Shown piece after piece: positions 1 to 7,704 of a stretch of 23,361 nucleotides of DNA. Made by a program: the position numbers and the translations under genes. Position 1 is the first letter of the stretch. Every line of letters starts with the position of its first letter. The notes beneath the pieces are model-generated. The model was not told the DNA's origin. It did not search any database and saw only the letters and a list, made by a program, of their open reading frames with translations. Source of the DNA: UBA9676 sp036522155 (GTDB taxonomy: Bacteria > Actinomycetota > Actinomycetes > Streptosporangiales > Streptosporangiaceae); the NCBI GenBank assembly GCA_036522155.1, contig DATDGI010000026.1:1-23361 (forward strand), given 5' to 3'.

Positions 1-84
1 GGCGGTGTGCGGGGTGCCGTCCGGCTCGATCGCGGCGATCCGGCCCGGATCGGCCAGCGCGCGGGCCCAGAAGCCACCCGACAC
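1..84 (-). CDS. Acyl-CoA synthetase (AMP-binding) N-terminus, partial
   Basis: Twenty-eight codons read leftwards from a GTG at 84 to the window edge with no stop. The peptide contains SGGFWARALADPGRIAAIEP followed by DGTPHTA, which resembles the start of fatty-acyl-CoA synthetases of the AMP-binding family (FWxxAxxDPxRxAxxxPDG). A strong ribosome binding site, GGGAGG, lies at 94-99, nine bases before the GTG, and supports both the strand and the start. The protein would activate a carboxylic acid to its CoA thioester. The family call rests on a very short stretch, so another protein with a similar N-terminus is possible. Confidence 0.45.
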   Translation of the reverse strand, partial: MSGGFWARALADPGRIAAIEPDGTPHTA

Positions 85-265
85 CAGGACCCACCTCCCG
101 GTCGTGGTCCGCGGCCCCCTCCGGCCAGGCTACGCCGGGCCGTCCCCGGCCGGGAAGCCGCGGCCAGGCCGCGGGCCAGTGAGCCACGGGCCGGCCCCGG
201 GCCAGTAGGGTGAGGGCAGGAGAGCCGGGAAGACTGGTCGGCACTGATCACGTCAGGGGCCCACC
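85..265. other. Divergent intergenic region
   Basis: A 181-bp gap separates the leftward synthetase start from the rightward DUF2254 gene. It is almost entirely G+C, with several GGCC/CCGG runs. It must hold both promoters, but I see no convincing -35/-10 pair. A weak ribosome binding site (CAGGGG near 253-258) precedes the DUF2254 ATG. The short open frames crossing this stretch have no family resemblance. Confidence 0.4.
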
Positions 266-1717
266 ATGCACCGCTTCAGCTGGTCATCGGCACTCAACTC
301 GCACTGGCGGCGCGAGGTGCTCCGGACCAGCCTGTGGGCGGTCCCGAGCGTCGAGGTAGCCGGCGCCATCGCGCTCTTCGTGGTTACCTTCGCCCTCGAC
401 CGCGCCGCCTATCGCGGCGTCTTCACCGTGCCGCCGTGGGTGATCAGCGGTACCGCGGACGGGGCCCGTCAGATCCTGACCGCGATCGCGGCCGCCGTCA
501 TCACCGTGGTGGGCGTTGTCTTCTCGATCATCCTGGTGACCCTGACCCTGGCGTCGACTCAGTTCGGGCCGCGCATGCTGCGGAACTTCATCCGCGACCG
601 GGGCACGCAACTGACCCTCGGGACCTTCGTGGCGACGTTCGTGTACGCGGTCCTGGTTCTCGTCTCCATCGGACCAGGAGCGCACGGCGACTTCGTGCCG
701 CACATCGGGGTCACAGTGACGCTGGCGCTGATGGTGGCCGACATGGGCGTGCTGATCTATTTCATCCACCACACCGCCACCGCGATCCAGCTGCCCCAGG
801 TGATCGCGAGTATCGCCAAGGACCTGTCCGAGGCAATCGAAACGCAGGGTGGCGCCGGCCCTTCCGCCCGGCCGGCCGCCCCGGAGAGTGGACCGTCCAG
901 TGCGGAGCTGCTGTCCAGGATGGAGGCGGGCGGCGGGGTGGTCCGGGCCAGCGCAAGCGGCTACGTGCAGTTCATCAGGCTCGAGAGCCTGGTCCGATTC
1001 GCCGCCGAGGCCGAGGCGGTGATCAGCCTCAACCACCGGCCGGGCCATTTCATCGTCCAGGGGCATCCCATCGCCACCGTGTGGCCGCCGGAAGCCGCCG
1101 CGGTGGTGGGCGAGGCCATGGGGGAGGCACACATCACCGGCCCGTACCGGACCCTCACCCAGGACGTGTCGTTCGGCATCGATCAGCTCGTGGAGATCGC
1201 GATCCGCGCCCTCTCCCCGGCCGTCAACGACACCTTCACCGCCATGACATGCATCGACTGGCTCGGCGACAACCTCTGCAAGATCGTCAGGCGGTGGCAT
1301 CCCACGCGCGTCCACCGCGACGGCCAGGGCCGGGTCCGGGTGATCGCGACGCTGCCCACCTACGAGCGGCTCGTACAGCGGGCCTTCGAGAAGATCCGGC
1401 AGGCGAGCATGGCCATGCCGGCGGTGATGATCCGGCAGCTTGATGCAGCGTCCAAGATCATGACCGAGACCTCGGAGGCGGGTCAGCGCCGGGTGCTGCT
1501 CGAACAGGCCGCGATGATCCAGAGGGCGAGCGAGCGGACGGTCAGCGAGGAAGCGGACCGGGCCGACGTCCGCCGCGCCTACGAGGCCGTCCTCACCATC
1601 GAGACCAGGCTGGACCGCCGCCAGGCACCGCCCGCACCGGTGGCGCCCGGCCCGGGCCAGGCGGCGGACGGGTCCGGCCCGGCCCGCGCCCGGGCGGTTC
1701 CGGACGAGCACTCCTGA
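266..1717 (+). CDS. DUF2254 family membrane protein
   Basis: A 483-residue protein with a membrane-embedded N-terminal half and a soluble C-terminal half. Four hydrophobic segments are visible at roughly residues 28-50, 68-92, 112-131 and 143-166. The text around LASTQFGPRMLRNFIRD (about 105-120) and a later stretch with ALSPAVNDTFTA (about 326-337) are characteristic of DUF2254. The family's function is unknown; the length is normal for it. The last 35 residues are a Pro/Ala/Gly-rich tail. The ATG is preceded by a modest CAGGGG. The stop abuts the stop of the convergent flavodoxin-like gene with no spacer, so termination signals for both genes must lie inside the opposite coding region. Family assignment is confident; biological role is not known. 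Confidence 0.85.
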   Translation: MHRFSWSSALNSHWRREVLRTSLWAVPSVEVAGAIALFVVTFALDRAAYRGVFTVPPWVISGTADGARQILTAIAAAVITVVGVVFSIILVTLTLASTQFGPRMLRNFIRDRGTQLTLGTFVATFVYAVLVLVSIGPGAHGDFVPHIGVTVTLALMVADMGVLIYFIHHTATAIQLPQVIASIAKDLSEAIETQGGAGPSARPAAPESGPSSAELLSRMEAGGGVVRASASGYVQFIRLESLVRFAAEAEAVISLNHRPGHFIVQGHPIATVWPPEAAAVVGEAMGEAHITGPYRTLTQDVSFGIDQLVEIAIRALSPAVNDTFTAMTCIDWLGDNLCKIVRRWHPTRVHRDGQGRVRVIATLPTYERLVQRAFEKIRQASMAMPAVMIRQLDAASKIMTETSEAGQRRVLLEQAAMIQRASERTVSEEADRADVRRAYEAVLTIETRLDRRQAPPAPVAPGPGQAADGSGPARARAVPDEHS

Positions 1718-2170
1718 TCACGAGCCAAGTTCGGCCGCGACCGTCGCCCCCAGCTCCCAGCATTCCCGCAGATCGTCGGTGGAGGGTGGACCGATCACCG
1801 AGACCGGCGGCCGGATCCGCCGCCAGCCCAGGCCGGTGGTGATCGACTCGACCGCCCGCACCGCGCCGGTGGTGTCGGAGTTGCCGTGCACGTACAGGGC
1901 GTACGGCCGCCGCTGGGTCGCGACCAGGCAGGGATAGTAGATGCCGTCGAAGAAGTGCTTGAGCGCGCCGGACATGTAGCCGATGTTCGCCGGGGTGCCG
2001 AGCAGGTAGCCGTCGGCCGGCAGCACGTCCGCGGCGCCCGCCGTCAGCGCGGGCCGGACCACGACCTCGACCCCCTCGATGTCATCCGTGGCCGCGCCCG
2101 CCAGCACCGCCTCGAACATGGCCTGCATCGAAGGCGAGGCCGTGTGGTGCACGATCAGCAGGGTCACCAT
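1718..2170 (-). CDS. Flavodoxin-like / NAD(P)H-dependent FMN reductase family protein
   Basis: A 150-residue protein with a flavodoxin fold. It opens with a beta strand and a phosphate-binding loop (LLIVHHTASPSMQAMFEAV, residues 4-22). Residues about 50-75 read DGYLLGTPANIGYMSGALKH followed by FFDGIYYP, the FMN-isoalloxazine loop typical of this group. It probably binds FMN and carries electrons or reduces a small substrate in the cytoplasm. The partner is unknown. No ribosome binding site is visible before the ATG. Instead the ATG overlaps the stop of an upstream leftward open frame (ATGA), which contains the 24-bp repeats. The gene is convergent with the DUF2254 gene. Family call is good, exact activity unknown. 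Confidence 0.8.
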   Translation of the reverse strand: MVTLLIVHHTASPSMQAMFEAVLAGAATDDIEGVEVVVRPALTAGAADVLPADGYLLGTPANIGYMSGALKHFFDGIYYPCLVATQRRPYALYVHGNSDTTGAVRAVESITTGLGWRRIRPPVSVIGPPSTDDLRECWELGATVAAELGS

Positions 2171-2208
2171 CAGCCGGGCAGGGCGGGCGCCGCTGCGCCC
2201 GGCCAGCC

Positions 2209-2280
2209 CAGGTTCGCCCCGCCCGGCAGGCTCAGGTTCACCGCGCCCGGTCGGCTCAGGTTCGCCCCGCCCGGCAGGCC
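2209..2280. repeat. Three 24-bp tandem repeats
   Basis: Three consecutive 24-bp units occupy 2209-2232, 2233-2256 and 2257-2280. Units 1 and 3 differ only at the last base. Unit 2 differs from unit 1 at four internal positions. Each begins CAGGTTC and contains CGCCCGG. The array sits in the gap upstream of the flavodoxin-like gene. Because the period is a multiple of three, the leftward open frame across it encodes an eight-residue repeat of the type LPGGANLS. I treat it as a non-coding tandem duplication, with a repeat peptide as the less likely alternative. Confidence 0.85.
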
Positions 2281-2368
2281 GCTGCCCGCCGCACCATGAT
2301 CAGGCACTCCCGCAGTGTACGCCGGGCCGCTAGGCTGGCCTCCCCCTCGCCGACCCCGGGAGGACCCC

Positions 2369-2740
2369 GTGCGTGCCGCCGTCCTCGGCCTGCTGGCCGA
2401 CGTGGTGGTCGTGCTCGCGTTCGTGGTCATCGGCCGGGCCAATCACCACACGGGCGAGACCCTCGCCGGGGTGGCCAGCACCAGCTGGCCGTTCCTGACT
2501 GGCCTGGCGGCCGGCGAACTGGCCGCCCGGGCGTGGCGGCGGCCGGCTGCTCTGGTCCCGACCGGGCTGATCGTCTGGCTGGTCACGCTCGGCGCCGGCC
2601 AGCTGCTGCGGGTCGTCTCCGGCCAGGGCACCGAACTGGCCTTCATCGCCGTCTCGGCCGCGTTCCTGGGCCTGTTCCTGCTCGGCTGGCGCCTGATCGT
2701 CACCGTGCTGCCAGCGCGGCGCTCCCACGCCGCCCGCTGA
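2369..2740 (+). CDS. DUF3054 family small membrane protein
   Basis: About 123 residues from the GTG at 2369, which has GGGAGGA at 2358-2364 upstream. An ATG at 2315 in the same frame would add 18 unlike residues and no ribosome binding site, so I prefer the GTG. Four hydrophobic segments are visible. Family features are LADVVVVLAFVVIGRANHH near the start, STSWPFLTGLAAGELAARAW in the middle, and SGQGTELAFIAVSAAFLGLF before the last helix. DUF3054 proteins are actinobacterial inner-membrane proteins of unknown function. It lies alone between two repeat tracts and is followed by a pyrimidine-rich stretch. Confidence 0.82.
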   Translation: MRAAVLGLLADVVVVLAFVVIGRANHHTGETLAGVASTSWPFLTGLAAGELAARAWRRPAALVPTGLIVWLVTLGAGQLLRVVSGQGTELAFIAVSAAFLGLFLLGWRLIVTVLPARRSHAAR

Positions 2741-2747
2741 CCAGATG

Positions 2748-2945
2748 CTGGCTGGCCCGCCCGGCCTCCCTCCCCGCCCGGCCCGGCTTCCCTCCCCGCC
2801 CGGCCCGGCTTCCTCGCCGCCCGGCGCGGCTTCCTCCTCGGCCGGCCCGGCTTCTTCCTCGGCCCAGCCCTGCCTGTTCCCCCCGCTCGGACCTGCCTGT
2901 TCCCATGCCCGGCCCGCTTCCTCCCTTGCCCGGCCCCGCTTCCCA
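2748..2945. repeat. Pyrimidine-rich degenerate repeat tract
   Basis: About 200 bp in which the + strand is strongly enriched in C and T. Its left half is built of degenerate 21-22-bp units based on CCCGGCCCGGCTTCCTCC; the right half is less regular (CCTGCCTGTTCCC twice, then CTTCCTCCC). It fills the gap between the DUF3054 stop and the promoter of the aminotransferase. A Pro/Ala/Ser-rich 70-codon frame crosses it without a ribosome binding site or family resemblance. The right end supplies the TTGCCC that I assign as the -35 box of the aminotransferase promoter. Confidence 0.6.
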
Positions 2946-2955
2946 CCTTTAGACT
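2926..2955 (+). promoter_or_regulatory. Promoter of the aminotransferase gene
   Basis: TTGCCC at 2926-2931 and TAGACT at 2950-2955 are separated by 18 bp and fit a housekeeping actinobacterial promoter. The -10 box overlaps the left arm of the palindrome at 2952-2967, so a bound repressor would cover both the -10 box and the start site. The same arrangement recurs at 11174-11202 and 17451-17479, which strengthens the call. Confidence 0.55.
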
Positions 2956-2967
2956 GAACGTTCAGTC
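2952..2967. promoter_or_regulatory. Operator O1, perfect 16-bp palindrome (proposed TetR site)
   Basis: GACTGAACGTTCAGTC is a perfect palindrome, 20 bp before the GTG of the aminotransferase. Near-identical copies occur at 4425, 11199 and 17476. The copy at 11199 is in the promoter gap of the tetR gene itself, so the local TetR protein is the obvious candidate ligand. Size and symmetry fit a TetR-family dimer site. Binding by this TetR is inferred. Confidence 0.8.
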
Positions 2968-2987
2968 AGACTTAAGGAGAGAATGCC

Positions 2988-4367
2988 GTGGCCGCCGAAC
3001 CCCAGGGCCCGGTGCGGAGGCCGGACGGTCTCCAGCGCGTCACCAGCGAACAGGAAGCGATCTTCGTCAGGCGGCAGCCGGAATCGGGCCGGTTGGCGGC
3101 CCGGGCCCGCCAGTCGCTGGCGGGCGGGGCCACCTCCAGCTGGCAGATCACCGTGCCCCAGCCGGTCTGGCTGAGCCACGGCCGGGGCTCCAAGATCTAC
3201 GACGTCGACGGCAATGAGTACGTGGACCTGCACGGCGGGTACGGCGCCTCGCTGGCCGGCCATGCCCACCCGGCCATCGTCGAAGCGGTCCGCAGCCAGG
3301 TCATCCTGGGCACCCACTTCGCCCAGCCGACCCAGAATGCGGTGCTGGTCGCCGACGAACTAGCGCGCCGGTTCGGGCTGCCGCTGTGGCGGTTCGCCAA
3401 CTCGGGCACCGAGGCCACCATGGACGCCGTCCACCTGATGCGCGCCATCACCGGCCGGGACCTGATCATCAAGGTGGAGGGCTGCTATCACGGCCACCAT
3501 GACTCGGTGCAGGTCTCGGTCGCCCCGGGCGCCGAGGAGGCGGGCCCGGCCGGGAAGCCCGCCCAGGCCCCGTCCAGCAGCGGCATCCCGGACGCGATCA
3601 TCGCGCTGACCCTGGTCGCCAGCTTCAACGACCTGGACAGCGTGGCCCGGCTGCTTGACGAGCACCCGGGTGAGATCGCCGGGATGATCATCGAGCCGAT
3701 CATGATGAACGCCGGGATCATCCACCCCGAGCCCGGCTACCTGACCGCGCTCAAGGACCTGCTGCACGCCCACGGCGCGCTGCTGACGTTCGACGAGGTC
3801 AAGACCGGGCTGACGGCCGGGCCGGCCGGTGCCACGGGCCTGACCGGGGTGACCCCGGACATCACCTGCCTGGCCAAGGCGATCGGGGGCGGGGTAGCGG
3901 TCGCCGCCATCGGCGGCACGGCCGAGGTCATGGCGCACGTCGCCAACGACGACTACGAGATGGTGGGCACCTTCAACGGCAACCCGCTGGCCATGGCGGC
4001 CGCCCGGGCCATGCTCTGCGAGGTCGCCACGGACCAGGCCTACCAGCGGATCGAACGGCTGCGGCAGCAGGCGGTCAGCGGGATCGAGGAGGCGATCGCC
4101 GAGACCGGGCTGGCCGCGCACGTGGTGTCGGCCGGCGCCAAGGGGTGCGTGGTGTTCTCCGCCGAGCCGGTCCGGGACTACCGAGGCTTCCTGGGCATCG
4201 ACGACCGCTACAGCCACGCCCACTGGCTGTTCCAGCACAACGGTGGCGTCTTCCTCCCGCCCTGGGGCAAGATCGAGCAGTGGCTCATCTCGGTCCAGCA
4301 TGACGAGTCGGATATCGACCGCTTGGTCGCGAACTTCAGCCGGTTCGCGCAGGCAGTCACCTCGTGA
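2988..4367 (+). CDS. Class-III (HemL-like) PLP aminotransferase
   Basis: A 459-residue fold-type I, class-III aminotransferase. Visible motifs: NSGTEA at 138-143 (phosphate binding), the aromatic/His pair in CYHGHHD at 166-172 that stacks on the cofactor, FDEVKT with Asp269 facing the pyridine nitrogen, and the Schiff-base lysine Lys297 in CLAKAIGGG. It moves an amino group between an amine or amino acid and a keto acid or aldehyde in the cytoplasm. The sequence is closest in look to the glutamate-1-semialdehyde aminomutase branch, but there are no haem genes around it and it sits in a catabolic regulon, so a catabolic role is more likely. The GTG start has AAGGAG at 2974-2979. Operator O1 and a promoter lie directly upstream. 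The substrate is unknown. Confidence 0.88.
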   Translation: MAAEPQGPVRRPDGLQRVTSEQEAIFVRRQPESGRLAARARQSLAGGATSSWQITVPQPVWLSHGRGSKIYDVDGNEYVDLHGGYGASLAGHAHPAIVEAVRSQVILGTHFAQPTQNAVLVADELARRFGLPLWRFANSGTEATMDAVHLMRAITGRDLIIKVEGCYHGHHDSVQVSVAPGAEEAGPAGKPAQAPSSSGIPDAIIALTLVASFNDLDSVARLLDEHPGEIAGMIIEPIMMNAGIIHPEPGYLTALKDLLHAHGALLTFDEVKTGLTAGPAGATGLTGVTPDITCLAKAIGGGVAVAAIGGTAEVMAHVANDDYEMVGTFNGNPLAMAAARAMLCEVATDQAYQRIERLRQQAVSGIEEAIAETGLAAHVVSAGAKGCVVFSAEPVRDYRGFLGIDDRYSHAHWLFQHNGGVFLPPWGKIEQWLISVQHDESDIDRLVANFSRFAQAVTS

Positions 4368-4424
4368 ACGGGTGATTTCCGGCGAAAGCCTTGCGCCCGT
4401 CTACGGACAGGAGTACGTGTTATT

Positions 4425-4440
4425 GACGGACTGTTCAGTC
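4425..4440. promoter_or_regulatory. Operator O2, diverged copy of the TetR palindrome
   Basis: GACGGACTGTTCAGTC matches O1 at 13 of 16 positions; the right arm GTTCAGTC is intact. With flanks it also has perfect outer arms TTGAC (4423-4427) and GTCAA (4438-4442). It lies about 70 bp before the start of the binding-protein gene. TTGACG could double as a -35 box, with a weak TAGCCG at 4447-4452 as the -10. A short stem (CAGCCC 4456-4461, GGGCTG 4468-4473) follows. It is the weakest of the four sites. Confidence 0.6.
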
Positions 4441-4509
4441 AAGGCCTAGCCGCCTCAGCCCGGGCCTGGGCTGACCGGGCCGTCACCCTGGCCACGAAGG
4501 GGGTGGACG

Positions 4510-5775
4510 GTGGCGCATCCGCGTGAAGGCTGGACCGAGGACGGCCCGCCGCGCCTGCAGATGTCGCGGCGCGGCTTCCTCACCCGCACGGCCGGTGCCG
4601 GGCTGGCCGCGCTCGCCGGTGGCTCGCTGCTTGAGGCGTGCGCGCCGGCCCTGGCCGGCAGCGGGACCGTGCCCCTCCCCCGGCCGAACCACCCGGTCCA
4701 CTGGACGATGTTCGCCGACAACCAGCCGATCAAGAGCGGCCTGCCCCCGGAGACCGGGGCCACGCTGCAGATCTACAACTGGGTCGCCTACGTCAACCAG
4801 GCCTGCCTCAACAACTTCGCCAAGAAGTACAACTGCAAGGTGCAGCTGACCACGTTCAACACTTTTGACGAGGCGATGTCCAAGCTGCGCAGCGGCCTGT
4901 CCTTCGACGTCCTCATGGGCGTCACCGTCGACTTCCTGGGCCAGCTGATCGAGTCGAAGCTGATCCAGCCGCTCAACCACAGCTACATCCCCAACATCAC
5001 CCAGGCCTGGCCGGATTTCACCAATCCCTTCTATGACCAGGGCTGGCAGTACACCGTGCCGTACACGATCTTCACCACGGGCATCTCGTGGCGGAAGGAT
5101 CTCGTTCACGAGAACCCGTACGCGATGCGGAACGCCTGGTCGCAGATGCTGTGGCAATCGAAGTACAAGGGCAAGGTGGGGATCCTCGACGACTACCGCG
5201 AGGGCATCAGCCTCGGGCTGATGAAGAACGGCATCTACAACCTGAACACCACCGACCTGGGGCACATCGCCCTGTCCCGGCGGTCGCTGCAGGAGCTGTC
5301 CAGCCTGGTGAACGTCAAGATCGACAACAACGACTACACCGAGGTGCCGACGGCCGAGACGTACATCCACCACGCCTGGTCCGGCGACATGGCCGCGGCC
5401 GCCGCCTACATGCCCAAGGGCGTGCCGGTCGAGACCGTGGGCTACTGGTTCCCCACCGACGGCCGGGGCCCGGTCGCCAACGACACCAACACCGTGCTGA
5501 AGTCGGCGACCAACCCGGTGCTCGCCCACCTGTTCCTGAACTACCTGGAAGACCTGCCGAACGTGCTGGAGAACATCAGCTTCAACGGCTATATGCAGCC
5601 GCTGACCGGGGTTACCCCGCAGAAGCTGGTGGCCGAGAAGATCCTGCCGAAGAGCCTGATGTCCACCGTGGTGCTGCCCTCCTACTTCCGGCGCGGGGTG
5701 GGTGAGCTCCAGCTGCCGGTGGACGCTGACGCGCTGTGGCAGCAGGCCTGGCTCGTGGTGAGCAACGGAATCTAG
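4510..5775 (+). CDS. PotD-like extracellular solute-binding lipoprotein
   Basis: A 421-residue periplasmic-type binding protein of the spermidine/putrescine (PotD) family. The N-terminus carries a twin-arginine signal (SRRGFL, residues 19-24), a short hydrophobic stretch and a lipobox ending LLEAC, with lipidated Cys44. It should therefore be exported folded by Tat and anchored outside the membrane. The body shows family text such as IYNWVAYVNQACLNNFAKKY (about 94-113) and SFDVLMGVTVDF (about 133-144). The GTG start is preceded by AAGGGGG at 4497-4503; a later in-frame ATG at 4561 lacks such a site. It heads a three-gene operon with two permeases. The family binds polyamines or other small cations, but the ligand here is unknown. 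Confidence 0.9.
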   Translation: MAHPREGWTEDGPPRLQMSRRGFLTRTAGAGLAALAGGSLLEACAPALAGSGTVPLPRPNHPVHWTMFADNQPIKSGLPPETGATLQIYNWVAYVNQACLNNFAKKYNCKVQLTTFNTFDEAMSKLRSGLSFDVLMGVTVDFLGQLIESKLIQPLNHSYIPNITQAWPDFTNPFYDQGWQYTVPYTIFTTGISWRKDLVHENPYAMRNAWSQMLWQSKYKGKVGILDDYREGISLGLMKNGIYNLNTTDLGHIALSRRSLQELSSLVNVKIDNNDYTEVPTAETYIHHAWSGDMAAAAAYMPKGVPVETVGYWFPTDGRGPVANDTNTVLKSATNPVLAHLFLNYLEDLPNVLENISFNGYMQPLTGVTPQKLVAEKILPKSLMSTVVLPSYFRRGVGELQLPVDADALWQQAWLVVSNGI

Positions 5776-5784
5776 GGAGCGGCC

Positions 5785-6723
5785 ATGGCACGTGCGGTAG
5801 CGGCACCCCGCCAGCGTGGGCCCCGGCAGCGCACACCCGGCCGCGGCTTCTGGATCGCCCTGGCCGCGCCCGGCATGCTCTGGCTGCTGATCCTGTTCAT
5901 CGTGCCGTTCTACGCCGTGCTGGCGATCGCCATGGGGCAGCTCGACCGGCTGTTCGAGTCCCCGATCGCGGTGTGGAACCCGCTGAACTGGAGCTCGGCC
6001 AACCTCATCAACGTGTTCCGCGACCTGGTCGGCCCGACCTCCTTCGCCGGGCCGATCGTGCTGCGCACGGTCATCTATGTGGCGGCCGCGTCGCTGCTGA
6101 GCCTGATCATCGCCTACCCGGCCGCCTACTTCGTGGCCCGGTTCGCCGGCCGCCGCAAGGCGCTCTTCCTCCTCCTGCTCGTCGCGCCGTTCTGGATCAG
6201 TTACATGATGCGCATGCTGGCCTGGGTGGACCTGCTGCAGACCGATGGCTACGTCAACAAGTTCCTGTCCCTGGTGCACCTGACCTCGCAGCCGATCAAC
6301 TGGCTCGGCGGCAAGCCGGTCACGGTGATCCTCGGGCTGGTGTACGGGTACATCCCGTACCTGATCCTGGTGCTCTACGCGGGGCTGGACCGGATCGACC
6401 CGGCGCTCATCGAGGCGGGCCGGGATCTCGGCCTGAGCCGGGCCGCCACGTTCGTCCGGGTCACCCTGCCGATGTCCCGCCAGGCGATCATGACCGGCAT
6501 GCTCATCACCGTGCTGCCGATGGTGGGCGACTACTACACCAACCAGCTCATGTCCGGCGCGGCCCAGACGTCCATGCTCGGCAACCTCATCGCGGGCCAG
6601 CTGGGGACACCGGGGCTGGAAGCCCAGGGGGCGGTGCTGTCGATGCTGCTGCTGCTGGTCCTGCTGATCCCGATGATCTGGTACGTGGTCGCCACGAACC
6701 GCTCCTCGCGGGAGGCCATGTGA
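5785..6723 (+). CDS. ABC transporter permease, PotB-like
   Basis: A 312-residue inner-membrane permease with about six hydrophobic segments, the first at residues about 18-45. The coupling (EAA) loop reads IEAGRDLGLSRAATFVRVTL, which contacts the ATPase. It begins 9 bp after the binding-protein stop with AGGGAG just ahead of the ATG, and its stop overlaps the start of the next permease. Together with the downstream permease it would form the membrane channel of a spermidine/putrescine-type importer. Confidence 0.92.
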   Translation: MARAVAAPRQRGPRQRTPGRGFWIALAAPGMLWLLILFIVPFYAVLAIAMGQLDRLFESPIAVWNPLNWSSANLINVFRDLVGPTSFAGPIVLRTVIYVAAASLLSLIIAYPAAYFVARFAGRRKALFLLLLVAPFWISYMMRMLAWVDLLQTDGYVNKFLSLVHLTSQPINWLGGKPVTVILGLVYGYIPYLILVLYAGLDRIDPALIEAGRDLGLSRAATFVRVTLPMSRQAIMTGMLITVLPMVGDYYTNQLMSGAAQTSMLGNLIAGQLGTPGLEAQGAVLSMLLLLVLLIPMIWYVVATNRSSREAM

Positions 6724-7652
6724 CCGCCACCAGCGCCGCCACCCCGGCCGCCGCCGCCACCGCCACCCGGACCGGGGCCAGCCGCCTGCGGCTGCGCCGC
6801 AACCCCTGGGGCCACCCGTGGTTCCTTGAGGGCTTCACCTGGCTCTACCTCATCTGGTCGCTGGTCCCGATCGCGCTGGCCGTGCTGTTCTCGTTCAACA
6901 ACGGCAAGTCGCAGGCCACCTGGCAGGGCTTCTCCTGGCGCTGGTACTTCGCCGATCCGGTCAACTCCGTCCTGCACAACCCGCAACTGCACGCGGCCGT
7001 CCTGCAGACGCTGCGGCTGTCGGTCTACACCACGCTCATCGCGGTGCCGCTCGGGGTGGCCTTCGCCCTCGGCATCAACCGGTGGCTGGGCATCACCTCG
7101 TCCACGTTCAACTTCGTGATGATCCTGTCCTTCGTCATCCCGGAGCTGATCTTCGGTGTGGCGATGTTCTTCACCTTCACCGTGCTCTTCAGCCAGGTGC
7201 ACCTGGGCACGGTGGCCGAGACGCTGGGCCTGGTCACCTGGAACGTGAGCTGGCCGGCCATCATCGTCCAGGCCCGGCTGGTCACGCTCGGCCGCCAGTA
7301 CGAGGAGGCGGCCGCCGACCTGGGCGCCACCCAGTTCCAGACCATCCGCCGGGTGCTGCTGCCGCTGCTGGGCCCGGCCATCTTCGCCAGCGCGGTGCTG
7401 GTGTTCTCCGGCGTCATCGACGACTTCGTGATCGTGGACCTGCTCTCGTCCAACGCCAGCAACACGCCCATGTCGGTGATCATCTACGCCCAGCAGCACG
7501 GCGGGAACGGCGGCCCGGCGCTGAACGCGCTCGGCACCATCAGCCTGGTCATGTCACTGGTGATTGCCGTGCTGGGTTTCCTCGGCTACCGGTGGATGAC
7601 CCGCGGCGAGCGGGGTAACACCCTGTCAGCCATCAACACCATCGTCGAGTAG
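6720..7652 (+). CDS. ABC transporter permease, PotC-like
   Basis: A 310-residue inner-membrane permease. I place the start at the GTG at 6720, which overlaps the upstream stop (GTGA), with GGAGG at 6711-6715. The same frame remains open far upstream, but that part is antisense-like text inside the PotB gene. After an Ala/Thr-rich leader of about 20 residues come about six hydrophobic segments. The EAA loop reads EEAAADLGATQFQTIRRVLL. The GTGA overlap indicates translational coupling with the PotB-like gene. The ATPase of this importer is not next in the operon but on the other strand at 9333-10454. Confidence 0.92.
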   Translation: MTATSAATPAAAATATRTGASRLRLRRNPWGHPWFLEGFTWLYLIWSLVPIALAVLFSFNNGKSQATWQGFSWRWYFADPVNSVLHNPQLHAAVLQTLRLSVYTTLIAVPLGVAFALGINRWLGITSSTFNFVMILSFVIPELIFGVAMFFTFTVLFSQVHLGTVAETLGLVTWNVSWPAIIVQARLVTLGRQYEEAAADLGATQFQTIRRVLLPLLGPAIFASAVLVFSGVIDDFVIVDLLSSNASNTPMSVIIYAQQHGGNGGPALNALGTISLVMSLVIAVLGFLGYRWMTRGERGNTLSAINTIVE

Positions 7653-7655
7653 CCG

Positions 7656-7695
7656 GGCCGCGGGACCGCGGCCGGGCCGCCGGGGCGGAGGCCCC
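7656..7695 (+). terminator. Two GC-rich hairpins after the permease operon
   Basis: An 8-bp inverted repeat (GGCCGCGG at 7656-7663, CCGCGGCC at 7666-7673) is followed by a second hairpin (GGGGC 7682-7686, loop GGAG, GCCCC 7691-7695). Both start within a few bases of the PotC stop. Neither has a U-tract, as is common for actinobacterial terminators. They separate the transporter operon from the DUF397 pair. Confidence 0.55.
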
Positions 7696-7704
7696 CCGCT
7701 CGCT

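Noticed and set aside
284..1711. A 475-codon minus-strand frame opposite the DUF2254 gene
   Set aside because: Arg/Gly/His/Asp-rich shadow; DUF2254 on the + strand has proper membrane segments and family motifs.
2209..2280. The tandem repeat as a CRISPR array
   Set aside because: The units are directly adjacent with no spacers and no cas genes are near.
2745..2957. A 70-codon Pro/Ala/Ser-rich frame in the pyrimidine tract
   Set aside because: Low-complexity product of the repeat, no ribosome binding site, and it runs into the promoter and operator of the next gene.
2988..4367. Calling the aminotransferase hemL (glutamate-1-semialdehyde aminomutase)
   Set aside because: No haem-synthesis gene is nearby, and its operator places it in the catabolic regulon; resemblance within class III is not enough.
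4483..6279. A 598-codon minus-strand open frame opposite the binding-protein and PotB-like genes
   Set aside because: Its composition (Gly, Val, Gln, His, Arg, Asp runs) is typical of antisense reading of GC-rich genes, it has no family resemblance, and the + strand genes are convincing.
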